From positions 1,240,001 through 1,304,000 of the forward strand of contig CM060851.1 of assembly GCA_030737835.1 (NCBI GenBank): a DNA stretch of 64,000 bases, read 5' to 3'. Under the pieces are notes generated by a model. It saw only the letters and a program-made list of their open reading frames with translations, did not search any database and was not told where the DNA came from. Made by a program: the position numbers and the translations under genes. Source of the stretch: Acorus gramineus. Lineage: Eukaryota > Streptophyta > Magnoliopsida > Acorales > Acoraceae. Shown piece after piece: positions 11,641 through 23,900 of the stretch. Within the stretch, counting starts at the first letter, position 1. The number at the start of each line of letters is the position of its first letter.

Positions 11641-14386
11641 ATATGAGTTAAGGGCTATGCATAAACCTATTTGAATCACACAAAAGCCACAGATTCAAAC
11701 CAAGATGAAAAACACAACATGTATAAGATGTTCTACAATAAAACAGAAAAAAGGAGATTAGATAAGCGTATCGATTTGGCGGAAGCGAGCAGAGACACTC
11801 TGTCCTCAGTGAATAAGGCCCCCTCACGCACATGGTTGAATGGCTCATACCACGGAGAGATATGACCACCAGTGTTATGTTTCCTCGGGGTGCGAGCTAC
11901 GAGGAAACCACAGTGAACGAACCGTGATCCTTTCGAATGCCCAGACAAGATCAAAAGATGATCAAGCTTGATAAAAGTGGGTGAGCTGAGTGTGACGAAA
12001 TATGAGTCGCCAAAGCTGAAATATGGAGGATTGAATATGGTGAAAGTGGACACTCAAGGTGGTCTTTACAAATAAACCACTCACAAGGCTTTTCTCAAAT
12101 AAGTTCACTCACACCTTTATTGTTGAGGAAGAACAAACTTCATTAGAAGATAGTAAACTCATACAAGAATGAAAAAACACCTTTTTTTTTCCTTCAATTT
12201 AATATTTGATTAGGCCACTATTTATGATAGATAAACCTAGACACAAAGAAACACGACGACAATTTTTATTTTGACATTGAAACATTTTAATTGTCCGACA
12301 ATCAATTGTCGATTGTTATTGATTTAAAAAAGAAAGCAGTATTAATGCACACGTTTTATTTGAAAACAGCATATCAACTCACGCGTTTTCTTTAAAACTA
12401 CATATCAGCTCACATGGTTTTATTTAAAACTCAAATAATTTCATGAATGCGTTAAAAATTACTATTAAAAACTTTATTTAAAAACAATAAATAGTCACAT
12501 GTTAAAATATTCAAACGTAAACATTTAAAATTTGTTTAAATTTGAATTTAGGCTATTACTATAACAGAAAGCTCAAGCCTGAATATTAAGTAAATGGATT
12601 TGAGAATGATCATTCAAAACTCAAACTTATTTCAAACGAGTTGAACTTTTACATACACATTTTTTTTTTATCATAATGGAAAAGCCAACAATTGGAACAT
12701 TATAACTAATGTTTCATTCATTATAACATTGTGATAGCGGAGTCTAACTTTAGCTCGATAAAAAATAATATAAATATTAGAAAGACCGGATCATCATGAT
12801 ATCGGGTCGGATTCGGGTTGGCCTTACTCACAACCCGACCCAATCCAAATCCGTAAATTAATAGTTAAAAAAAAATCACGGCCGTTCATTTTGTAGCTTT
12901 TAATCTAGTATAAACCTAGCTAATCTTACGGGTTATGTCGGATTGATTTATTTAATTTGTAAATCATGTTAAAAAAATCGGGTTGATCCAATTCGGATTG
13001 AAAATCGGGTTAGATCGAATTAGGACTGAGTAGTTTAAAATTCGAGTTAGATTTGGATTAGGATCAAATCTGAACCCAACTCATCCAAATTGTACCGCTG
13101 ATAACCTATGGTCAGATAAAGAACGTGATATCTTTAAAGTAAGTAATTTTTTTAATACACATCTCGTTAAAATATAAATGATATAAACATATAAATAACT
13201 TGCTTTAACTTTTGTAAATCGAATTGCTTTTGCAGTTTGTACTAAAAAAAGGGATTAATTGATTATTATTATTATTATTACGACTTCTGATGCGTTTCAT
13301 GCTGACGCGTTATCACGTGACTTGGGCATCATCGATGCCTCGCTCAACTGGAAAGCAAATGCAATACTTTTCAGTATATAAGATAATATTTAACACATTA
13401 GAAGTTTCATGCAGTTTGTTCTTCTATGTGTAATTTTATCTTCTCTTTTAGAATTTATAATTTGAGTTCAACAATAAAATCGAGTAGTGAAAATCTATAT
13501 TTTTTTTAAAATATATATATTCATAAAGAAACACATTTTTCATTATTTACATAGATAAGATACGATCATTGTTTAGGTGCAGTCACTATCTTATTATCGT
13601 TCGATTAAATGGATTTTATCATATTAAAAAATCCCCTATAAATTATATATATGTATTTTTTGAAAAAAGAGATTGAGAGAGTACGGTGTCCGCAACAAAT
13701 AATCCATATACATATATATCATGGGTTGCATGGTCTAAGGCTCCATTTGGGATTGCGACATGGGACACGGTATTGGGAGAATTGGTGACGTGGTGAAGAA
13801 GCAGTGTTTCCAAGCATTACAAACGCGAAAAAAAAATTCCAACGCTACCACCACCCTGAGAACACGAACGCGAAATTTTTGTTTGGTTTGGAGATAGCGT
13901 TCCATCGCGTTCGTCAATGCATATGTTGCTCCAACAAGGTCCCAAATCAGACTTAAAAAATCAAAATACGTGCGGACTACATTTAAAACTAAAAGTGAAT
14001 GAGCGTAACATGCTTTTTTTTTTTTTTAAATACCCAAACAAGAAGACAAAAGTAGCTGTGACTGATCAATAGTACTAAACTAACATGGAGGCAGAACAAA
14101 CTTATAAGACCCAGCCCACATATTTCAAGCCCATAAGACAACAAAATGGGATGGAAAATATTAGACTCAGTTTGTTTTACCTATCAAAACTCAGATTATA
14201 CATATTTTTATTTTTTAAAAAATAGTAAACATCATTTAATTAAGTATATGCTTTGATAAAAAATATATACATAACTCTTTCAAATTGATTTTTAGTAAGT
14301 GTAAAAAAATATTTAATACGATATGTGTTTCACTGGATTTACAACGAGGTATGTAGAACTGTATTTTGAATTGAGAAAAAAACTAA
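11640..14386. other. intergenic DNA without identifiable gene
   Basis: Apart from the repeat at 12780-13110 and an (ATT)n run near 13265-13280, nothing could be assigned. The patch at 11740-12060 is less AT-rich than its surroundings and has overlapping open frames on both strands, but none resembles a known protein. The segment 13738-13960 has a GGCTCCATTTGGGATTG-like edge suggestive of another MITE. Confidence 0.5.
12780..13110. repeat. GGGTCGGATTCGGGTT-type dispersed repeat
   Basis: Repeated ATCGGGTTGGATTCGG-like and CAACCCGACCCAATCC words in both orientations. A common plant dispersed repeat type; superfamily not determined, no coding frame. Confidence 0.45.
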
Positions 14387-15129
14387 GGGGCCGTTTGGTT
14401 CAGCAGAAAGCTGATTTTAAGTCCTGATTCATAAGTGCAGATTATATAAGTCCTGATAAGTTTTAATCAGTTCAGAAGAAAAAAGTGTTTGGTTCAGCGG
14501 AAATTATAAGCACTTATGAAAATAAGTGTGTTTGGTTCAGTACTAAAGAGTAGAGCTTATGCTAAGGGTGTTTTGGTCCATTTAATAAGTGCTGAATGTA
14601 ATTTGATGTTTGGTTGAAAACTTGATTATTTGCTTATTTTTGCATTTATAAAAAAAAAGATACTTTGATATATGTCTATTTAATAAATTATTATATACTG
14701 CACTTTGATTACTTGTTAGAACCTCATATAAGCCTATACAGATTTAAAAAAACAAACATGGGTCTTGTGTGATTTTTATGACGCGGTAATATGCAATCTA
14801 TATTTTGTATATATGAAAAGTCATAGTAATGACATACTTGTTAAAATTTTGAAACAATTTTCACCTAATAGTGGTAAAGCTACATATCATGTTATATGAC
14901 ATTCAAATTAAATACAAGAGAATATTACAACATCAGATGATTCAAAAAAAAAAAAAAATTCCGATCATCAAACATAAAACCATATACACAGACATAGTAC
15001 TAGATGCATATATTTTCATGCTACCATAGATTTTTACATGAGAATGTTACAATCCTTCTAAAATAAAAAAAAATTCTGAGCAGCTAATATTTACATTACA
15101 TTGGTGGTTTCATAATCCAACTTTTACAG

Positions 15130-15475
15130 TCATTTGATGGCCAGGAGTACAAGCAAAAAAAAGATCACAAACACCATCAATATAATACATAAGCATGAGC
15201 AGCATCCAAAGATGAGTAACCCTGTGGGGCGTGCAACTGCGGCGGCCTTCTCCACCTTCTTCTGGACTGGGACCGGAAAATAATTGGGTCCATGCGCCCG
15301 ACGCAATTCATCAACCCACATGAAGCATTGTGGGTGTTCCTGATTACATGAATGACAACAAAATACATCAACTGATATCATTACACAGTATATAGGGATA
15401 TAGAAATAGCAATTCGAAATGGTTTACACTGTCTATGACTTACCACTCTTGCTGGGCACCTCAAAAACCATCGAC
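15130..15475 (-). CDS. GRF-type zinc-finger small membrane protein, C-terminal exons
   Basis: Two exons on the minus strand are supported: 15475-15444, coding (G)RWFLRCPARV and ending in a GTAAGT donor, and 15339-15130, coding EHPQCFMWVDELRRAHG to the stop. Together they give the second half of a GRF zinc finger (pattern NPGRxFxxCP then CxxFxWxDE), a short basic linker and a C-terminal hydrophobic segment (GCCSCLCIILMVFVIFFLLV) that should span a membrane. Plant proteins of the At4g04775-like type have this layout. The exon with the first CxC half of the finger was not found between 15476 and 17360. A leader exon and TATA box lie upstream at 17392-17702. The unit is inside the TIR-bounded segment 14387-17938, so it may be captured cargo. 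Confidence 0.6.
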
Positions 15476-17391
15476 CTAAAAACATTCGGAACTAAATCAT
15501 TTCTAAGTTATCTCAGCTTCAAGGAATGATTTTTTCATGGAGCAAATACAAAGTCTGTAATTCAAATAATATAAATCACATATTGCTCACACCCATAAAT
15601 CTTTTTTCCCACCTTCTCCCTAAAATATTGTTATAGGAATTAGCACAGGACAGTAATAGAGTGAAAATACTAAAGAATTGCATGCATTTGATAAAGGGTC
15701 ATGTGAAGGGTCATAAATAATAATAATAAGAAGCCACACATCACAACAATTGACAAATATGCATTTTTTTATAACATTGGACTGGTTCCATCTAACATAA
15801 ATACTAAAGTTTGGGTTTGAATCATTAATGTCCTTTGAGAAATGCAAGAACATTTTGTATAGGAGCTTCATAAACAGGGGAATGAATATAGAGATTGAAC
15901 AAACCTCCACATACTCTACTGGTGTTCCTAATGAAGATCAACTTCTTCAAAGATTAATAAACAATATCTATATTTTCTAAAGAAAAACCAATAGGAAAGC
16001 CCCATGGGAACTGAAAACATAGATATAGTACCACAAATCCATGCATCACCAATCAATGAAATCATTATCTATAGACAATCCCAATACATCAAATCAACAA
16101 GTTTCGCACTAACATCTATAGCCTATTCGATGGTGGCAAAGAAAACAAAATAGTGACATGAATATAGAATCATAGAATCTGGATACCCCAAAAAACATGA
16201 GACATTCAAATTAAAAAAATCCTCAACCATCTAATAAACCTGCTTTTGCATGAACAAATTAAAAAAAAACCAAAGATGCACAAAATCTAACAGAAAAAGA
16301 CTAAAGATTCTAAGATTTCCAATCCCTTCAAAACAAGTTCATCAGGTCCTACTCTCTGTCACTCCACAATCAAATCATCCAACCCAAGAATTATTTCCCT
16401 TAAAAAAATAAAAACAACAACTCATTCAAAACCCTCTCTAATGGCTTCCTTAAATTCTCTGGACATCATCATTGTTTCACCACTCAACAAAGTACTCTAT
16501 CCACCTATCCTTAGCTAGCCTTTCACAGTTGCTCTATAAGTAACAATCTTCAATATATTTGTCATATTTACTCAATATCTATTATCGTGTTAAGTGTATG
16601 AATCTTCATTGTTCCCCACTATATGCATTGAGGTTGGAAATCTTTGATTATTGAACCCAAATGCCTAATCTTCTTGCTCACTCTACTCTATGAGTCTAGT
16701 TATATTTTTGTCATCAACATTATGATTTCAGTAACACACTAGTATGTCATTATGATTATTTAAGTTTTCTGCATTTATCTTTTTTTCATAATGGTGTATG
16801 CATTGCGATACTATTTCAGTGTGATATATAATTTCAATTTATTTGTATAAAATTCACAAGCCTTTATGTTTTGTCTGACTTGATTCTGTGAATGATTTGA
16901 GTAAGCCTGTAATTGCTTGAATAAAACTTCTTCAGTCAACTTGTATCATGATGGGCCAAGATACTCAAAAATAGATTGGACTATCATCATCTGAAATCTT
17001 AACAGTATCATTCAGCTGTGGAGTAATCAATGAAATTTTTAACGGTATATATCTTCCCCGAAGATAAAGAGATATCATGGAAATTTTTTCTTCAGTCTTA
17101 TTTGTAAAATACATAGATACATTGTCAAGTAATCAATCATTGGAGCTCCCAGTAACAGAAACCCAAAAGCAAGAACATCACCTCAACTTCTGAAACCCCC
17201 AAAAAATAAAAACCCACCTAAAAAAAACCCCACAAAATCTAAACAAACATCAAACAACCAAAGATTAAAAAGAAAAACCAAAGCTTGACCTGACCTTCTC
17301 CCTAAACATTCATTTCCATAAACCCTAAACAGATTTTGATACAATAGATCTAAAGAAATACATGAACGGAGGAGATTTGGTAGGGTTTTAC

Positions 17392-17670
17392 CTAGATAGT
17401 TGCCTGGGGAGGAGATCCAAAGAGGGAAAAAAACCAGATCGGAACGTCCACGGTTTGTTGGAGACGGTGAGAGAGAGATCGAAGTGTATCCTCACGTTTC
17501 GTGAGGAGGCGGTAGATCAGTCGACGAACACCATGACCGTTTAGACGTCCGTGATTTAGGTTTTCGGCGCAGATTAAACCTTAGCTCGATCGGATGGATA
17601 TTAGGGTTCCTCTGTTAGGGTGTTCGTGGGTTCAAAGAGGGAAATCGGCAGAGAAAGTAGAAGGAGAGAG
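17392..17670 (-). other. probable leader exon of the GRF-type gene
   Basis: On the minus strand, a CT-rich leader-like stretch ends at a CTATCTAG donor with GTAAAA (17391-17386). It contains a short ATG frame that stops after five codons (about 17534). There is no long coding frame, so it is read as an untranslated first exon with a long intron before the zinc-finger exons. Inference only. Confidence 0.4.
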
Positions 17671-17694
17671 AAGGTCGATTACACTGAAACAGGG

Positions 17695-17702
17695 TTTATA
17701 TA
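17695..17702 (-). promoter_or_regulatory. TATA box ahead of the GRF-type transcription unit
   Basis: Minus-strand TATATAAA followed downstream by a pyrimidine-rich leader, in the expected order for a plant core promoter. Confidence 0.5.
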
Positions 17703-17941
17703 CCCTATGTAAATACCACGATTTAACAAGGGCACTCTCGTCTTTTCATAGGCGGATTGAATCGCTGATTGCGTTTGGCGGATAAAAAAGTGGGTTCACT
17801 GGGCTGATTTTTTTTTACTGAAAATGTCTGAAACAGGATTTAATAAGTGCTTCTTTGAAGTCCAACCAAACGAGCTTAGCACTGATTTTCAGTTTTAAGC
17901 ATTATAAGCACTGAAAATAAGTCCAACCAAACAGGGGCTGA

Positions 17942-19486
17942 GTGTAACAACACTCAAATAGGATACTTGGTGTGCATTGTGGAATCCCGTGAAGAGTGTT
18001 GATCACTCAGCTCATTTTGTAGCCCTGGTTACAATTCCATACACTCACAATATGTGAGGTTCTATCATAATATATATATGACATAAGTTTTTTTTTTTTA
18101 AGTAAAAAAAATATACTGTTGATAGAGTGTTTATTTTAAAAAAAAAAAAATTAATTGAGACTACATAGGAGGTTGGTTCCTCCCCTGAATCATAACATAA
18201 TACGGATGATATATTTTATTTTATTTGATTTACTACAAATGAGACTTGAACTCAACAACACACCGGATATAATCAATTTCCCTTACAAGGACAACAAAGC
18301 AGCTTGATGTACATATCATGTTTGTCACTTATATTCACTATAATGAAGTATATATTTTGTTAGATTGTTTTACATAGTTTGAGTCTACATAATTAGGTGG
18401 AGTGTAAATTTTATTTTTATAAAAATATATACCTCATTCAATTATGCATATTGTTTTTAAAAAAAAATAAAAGAAAATATATATTTTTGAATTTGGGACT
18501 ACTAAGAGATTGTTTTTTGTTTTTTCAAAAGAAAAATATGTTCATACAATCTAGGAAATATTTGATCATAACAAAACTTATAAATGTAAAACTTATGTTT
18601 GACTTATCATAAGTGGAGATATCTACAATGAGGAATGATATGATGCATACATTATGAATTGGATCACCTGGCTACTACTACTGGGAGTTCCCTAGTTTAG
18701 CTAAATAAAATATGTCACGTGTAAAGATAACAAAGTGACCCCCAAAAAAAAAAACTTTTTTCGTTTTTAAGTTTATAAAAAATATATTGTCTATAATGCA
18801 TTCGTTTAATCAGTTTAGGTGGGCGCATTCCATTGCTATATATATGGGACTCTCTCTAGTAGTAGTCAGGGTGATCCCCCCCCCCATATTTGTATCTCTG
18901 CCCCTGCTTACCGGCTCATCATCTCATCATCACTCTTTTTTAAAAAAAAAAAAAAAATGTGTGTTGTGTCCATGGAATGTATCTGACATTATTTTTTTTC
19001 ACGAGTGAAAGTGATTGAGTTGATTTGAGTTCTTTTTTTTAGAGTAATGTTTGGGAGCTGCTTTTTTTACTCAAAAAATTCAACACTGGGTTTTTTTTCT
19101 CTCTTCTCTTGTAATGTGTGGTGTTTGAGTGGTTACTTTTACTAAAGTATATCACCTCTTTTTTTTGCTTTTTAAACGTGGTCCTTTTTTTTTTTCTAGG
19201 TTTTTTTTTTTTTTTTTCTTTTCTTTTTTTTTTCTTTTTTTCTCTCTTCTTTGTAAATTTCCATCAGATTATATTTTGACTTTTTTTTTAATAGTGTGTA
19301 TATTATTTTATCTAAAAAAAAGATATTACTCCACACATGTAGATATTCTGTCTCTTAAATCTCTCACTCTACCTTGGTCTCTCTCACAAAATTTGCATGC
19401 AAGCAATTTATTAATGTGTGTGTGTATATATACATTATAATTTATAAAAATATATATCTCATTATATAAGATATATTATTGGAGGG
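17942..19486. other. low-complexity intergenic DNA
   Basis: AT-rich sequence with long poly-T and poly-T/C tracts (about 19150-19250). No gene is visible. Confidence 0.7.
18170..18310 (-). repeat. possible SINE relic
   Basis: On the minus strand a B-box-like GAGTTCAAGTCTC follows about 50 bp after a tRNA-like 5' section. No clear target duplication was seen. Weakly supported. Confidence 0.25.
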
Positions 19487-20209
19487 GTAGAAATCTGACT
19501 TACCGGGTTTGGATGGACGGATTCGGCCTCTCCCGTTCTCCTCCACCCAATTGTGTCACATGTCATCAGTGAGCACACCTTGGGAGCCGCTGACACAGAG
19601 AGGTGGGGGACCTGCAGAAGACCCTCCGACGCTCAAGTCAATTAGGGTGGCCAATGAAAGAGCCTCTGTAAACAAAAATTGCACCTCCTGTGTGTGTGTG
19701 TTAGTGCCCCCTATTTATAAAGGAGTTGGGATGGTGCTAGGGCTTCGGAATGTCCCCTTTCCATCGGATGGATGAGAATTCATCAACCATCAATCCAGAG
19801 ACAAAAGATATAACCTTAAATTTAGTTAATTATGGCTTGATATATATACCTAGATCTCATAGGGATTCGGTTGACACAGTTAATGATGACATGATTGGTG
19901 GGTCTATTCGATATTAATGGGGATTGAATGCCGATATTATTTATTTAATGCAGTATATTTAAGTGTATCAGTGAGGATAAGATAAAGTAAATACTGGCTT
20001 GGTCTCCTGCTGTTAGACAGGCGTGGTTCTCCGGGTCAAGCCGGTCCGGGCTAGGGTAGCTTGGTCCATAGCTTAATCGGGTAGGTCTCGAGGGGACCTG
20101 TGAACCGGTCCGTTTAGGGAAGATCGGGGTCCTGGCCTTGTTAGGTCGGGTTTAGCGTGATCATCGATTCAACTTGGAAAAAATATCCAGAAAATTGGGT
20201 GCCTACATT
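19481..20209. mobile_element. possible solo LTR (retrotransposon fossil)
   Basis: A moderately GC-rich block of about 0.73 kb in AT-rich surroundings starts TGGAGGGG and ends GCCTACA, with flanks ATTAT and TTTAT that could be a decayed 5-bp target duplication. It holds a CTATTTATAAAGGAG TATA-like motif (about 19711) after a GACCTGCAGAAGACCCTCCG section of the kind seen in plant LTRs. No internal retroelement domains adjoin it, so it is read as an old solo LTR, family unassigned. Confidence 0.35.
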
Positions 20210-20540
20210 TATTTTAAAAAAAATAAAGATGATGACTATATTTAGGGTTAAAGATAGCACTGAGTATCATTTTCCAAGGTAAAAGTGAACATGTTACACT
20301 CAGACCATTTTTTTAAAATGTATAGTACGCATGTTTATGTTTTTTTTAAAATCATATAGTTTATATAATAATGTACATATTTTTATAAAAGATAAAATTT
20401 GTATTTCAATGAACTAAATGATATTATTTAAAGACAATGTGATTTTTTTTATTAAATTTTATATTCCTCGATCCACGAGGTATATCAGTGGAACAGTAAA
20501 TTGTCAAAAAGACCAGTGTAACAAAGCTCTAAAAAAGACC

Positions 20541-20690
20541 CAGTCCAGTCCAGGCCCAGCCCAGTCCAGTCCAGGCCCAGCCCAGCTCTATAGGTGATTT
20601 CCTCTGTTAAACGTGTCAAACTTTAGATAACCCAGTCCAGTCCAGGCCCAGCCCAGTCCGGCCCGGCCCGGCCCGGCCGGCTGAACACCT
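20541..20690 (+). promoter_or_regulatory. tandem site II (GGCCCA) array upstream of UTP4/PCN
   Basis: The unit CCAGTCCAGTCCAGGCCCAG is repeated, giving GGCCCA (reverse TGGGCC, site II) at 20553-20558, 20574-20579 and 20645-20650, followed by a (GGCCC)n-like run. A telo-box AAACCCTA lies downstream at 20857-20864. In plants, site II and telo-box pairs mark ribosome-biogenesis and translation genes and bind TCP-type factors; that fits the gene downstream. Function here is inferred. Confidence 0.6.
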
Positions 20691-20911
20691 TCCCATTTCA
20701 CATATCAAAGCCACATCACCGTCCAATAAAAATCCAACGGTGGAAATCACCTCTTCCCGCAAACCAACACGAACGAAGAAAAAAAAAAAAAAACTCGCCT
20801 TCACTCACCCTAAAATCCCTGCCCCCACGAAAACCAAAACCCTCGCCGACGCTTCGAAACCCTACAAAGCCCCGTCCTTTCGCCTCCGATTCATCCCTCG
20901 ATCGGCGTCCG

Positions 20912-20920
20912 ATGCTTTAG
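20912..20920 (+). promoter_or_regulatory. minimal upstream ORF in PCN leader
   Basis: ATG CTT TAG, a two-codon upstream frame 41 bp before the main ATG. If the transcription start lies upstream of it, as the telo-box position suggests, it is the first AUG in the leader and could reduce initiation at the main start. Confidence 0.4.
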
Positions 20921-20960
20921 ATACCTCGGCGAGGACTTTCAAACGGGGGGTCTCCGCCAA

Positions 20961-23900
20961 ATGGAAGGCGTTCAGGTGTACCGGAACCGGACATCCACCG
21001 CCGAGTGGAGACCATCGTCGGTGACGGCCTTGGCAACCTCCGCCGACGGGTCACGCGTCGCCGCCGCCCGCGCCGACGGGTCGTTGGAGATCTGGCTGGT
21101 CTCTCCCGGCTCCGTCGGATGGCACTGCCAGCTCGTACGCTCTCGAAGACTGGAACTCTCTCTCACAGATTTTGAATTTGAGTTTGTATTGGTGTTTTAA
21201 GTGGATTTGCTTGATCTGTTTTGTTGGGTAGACCATACAAGGGGACCCTGAGAGGAGGGTGTCTTCGCTGGTCTGGTGCGAGTGTGGATCAAAGAGCGGC
21301 GACGCTGGTCGGCTTTTCTCTTCGAGCATCGATGGGTCGGTGTCTGAGTGGGATCTCTTCTCGCTGACACAGAAGGTCTTTTTATTCTTCCTTTTTTTTT
21401 TTGTATTGGTTTCTATTTTTGCTGTTTAGTTTGTTGAATTTGTGGGCGAAGCTATTAAGTGAGAAAGAAAGTGATTTTTGATTTGGGTCATGTTGGTGTT
21501 GGGTGCTGAGATATGAACTGTTTGAGATGAATCAGAGCCTGGTTTATGATAAAAGGAATACGTAATGTGTACGCGAATGACTTGTGCAGAATGTCAGTAT
21601 TTTGGTGTCACTTATTGGTTCTTGAAACCCATTTTCATGATAATTATTAGCTGTAGCGCCATAGGGGAGCTGTTAATTTCTTAATGGGGGGACAAATTTC
21701 ATTAAAGAATTTTGGGTGATGGGTTGCGAGCTTCAATAGAGATCCTTAGAGCAAACAAACTTCAATGGTGCTTCTGATTTTTTCTGATGAACTTTTGCTA
21801 AGTGGGATAAACTTTAATTAGTGCTCTGCCTTTTTCCCTTGTCAGCTGAGAGGTTGAATCTTGGATAATCTAGAGGCCTATATGACCATGAGCACTAGTG
21901 CTACATATTCTTTTGAACAAAATGTAAATTTTTGAATATATCACTCTAAATTGTGTTAAAAGAATAAATGTAGTTTTCTTATTTGTATATTATTATAACT
22001 TTTTGTCCTCTTTTTTTTCCTCATTTTCTTTTGGACGTCAGACTGTACTAGATTCAATTGGAGTCTCCATATGGCAGATGGCTGCAGAGCCATCTCAGAA
22101 TTTGTTTCATGGTACAAGTGATGAGCGCAACACTGTGATGAATGGCCATGCAAATAATAAAGATGGTGATCAAGATGATGATGATGACTCCAGTGAGACC
22201 GATGATGACGATGATGAACTGTACTCATCAGCAGTACAGAGTGATGGAAGGCGCTTGGCTATTGCATGCGATGATGGATGTGTGCGTATATATAATGCCT
22301 CGGATTCTAATGGGTTCACGTATAAGAGATCACTGCCCAGGGTTAGCGGTGAGATGGATGTAATTTTTCATTCTCTGATTTTGAATTCCTCTTGCTGCTT
22401 TTTCAATTTATGTATTTGGGTGTGGCCTTGTGCGTACATTGACAGGTCGTGTTTTGAGTGTTGCGTGGAGCTTTGGTGCGGAAAAAATATTCTCCGGAAG
22501 CAGTGATGGGTAAGCATTTTTTTTTGTTGATACGGGTAAGCATGTTTTTTGGTTGATAATAAATGGATCAGAGACAGTTATCAAAGGAGTCATTATGGAA
22601 AATCGGGGACATGAAAAAGATTGAGAGAACTTCAGAAATGGAGATGGGTTTAAGGGGAAAGAAGAAGGGTTGTTGACTCAAGCCATGCTAGCTTTGCCTA
22701 TCTAATTTCTGGGATGCCTCAATATGGGGTATCCACTACATATATGGCTTGTGCCCTCCATGAAATTAGAAAATTGTAGTGATGTATTCATGCTGATATG
22801 AGGCATCCCATTTTGTTCTGGCCGGAATGTCTTCTTTTAGTCAACTTCTTTTCCTATCTAATATAAATAATCCTTGGTCAATTTCACTGTGTTCCATATT
22901 TATCACTATATTTTCTGATACTACCAGTGGTGATACTATGTATGCATGTATGTATGTATCTATCTATCTATTGTTATGGGTCATTTGTTCTGGTTGGAAT
23001 GCCATCCCCTTTTGTTCTGGTTGGAATGCCTTCTTTTAGTCAACTGCTTTGCCTGTCTAATATAAATGATCCTTGCTGTGCTCTATAATTTTCACTATAT
23101 TTTCTGATATTATTAGTGTCTTGTGCACATTTGTAGGATCATAAGATGCTGGGATGCTATATCGACTCATGAAATATATAGGATGACAGTTGGGATTGGA
23201 AGCTCAGGAAGTGGTCCTGAAATTTGTATATGGTCGTTGATTTCTCTAAGGTCTTGATTTTACCCATATAGGCTCATTAGCTTTTTCCCCCAGGCATCTT
23301 TTTTTTTCTGGGAGCGGTTCAAGGGTCCTTTTGGATGTTGATAAATTGATATGGTTCTTTTGAATTTTTCTGTTTCAGAAATGGGACAGTTGTCAGTGCA
23401 GATAGTACTGGCAGTGTTCAGTTCTGGGATAGTCACAAAGGAGCTCTCTTGCAGGCTCATTCCCACCACAAGGGTGATGCAAATGCTCTAGCAGCAACTC
23501 CAAGTCATAATAGGGTATTTTCAGCTGGTTCAGATGGGCAGGTATGAGCTTACCTTACATATAATTCATCGTTTTAATGCCATATCTCTTCTTTATGTTT
23601 CTCTTAAAAAAGATTATGGATTGCCCAATCAATGTAACTTTATATTTTTTTGGGTGTTTTGGTCCTCATATTAAGTAGATTGTCGAGAGTTATCCAATAT
23701 CCACATGAGGAGTGTGAGAAGCATTTGTCTCGCTGGAAATCTCGGAATGTAAAAAAAAGTCATTATTATTTCTTATCATCTCAGGGGAAATAAATGTTTA
23801 ATAATTAATGTGATTTGATGGTGAAAAGCACCAAAGAAGGTGCAGTCTTGTCTTGTAGAGCAGGCCAAATACTTTCAAGAAGATGACATCAAATAAAATG

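Larger units (their letters stand above)
14387..17938. mobile_element. TIR-bounded element (about 3.55 kb) carrying a GRF-type gene
   Basis: The left edge is GGGGCCGTTTGGTTCAGC after TAA. The right edge is CCAACCAAACAGGGGC followed by TGA, a possible decayed 3-bp target duplication. Both ends hold several subterminal repeats: TTTGGTTCAG, AAGTGCTTATAATG and GCACTTATGAAAATAAGTG words on the left, and their complements at 17860-17935. No transposase frame is seen inside, so it would be non-autonomous. The interior contains a promoter, a leader exon and exons of a host-like gene. A PIF/Harbinger or hAT origin is possible; which is unresolved. Confidence 0.55.

Noticed and set aside
20740-21024. 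Upstream frame overlapping the PCN start
   Set aside because: It begins with GTG rather than ATG, is Lys-rich simple sequence and is out of frame with PCN.
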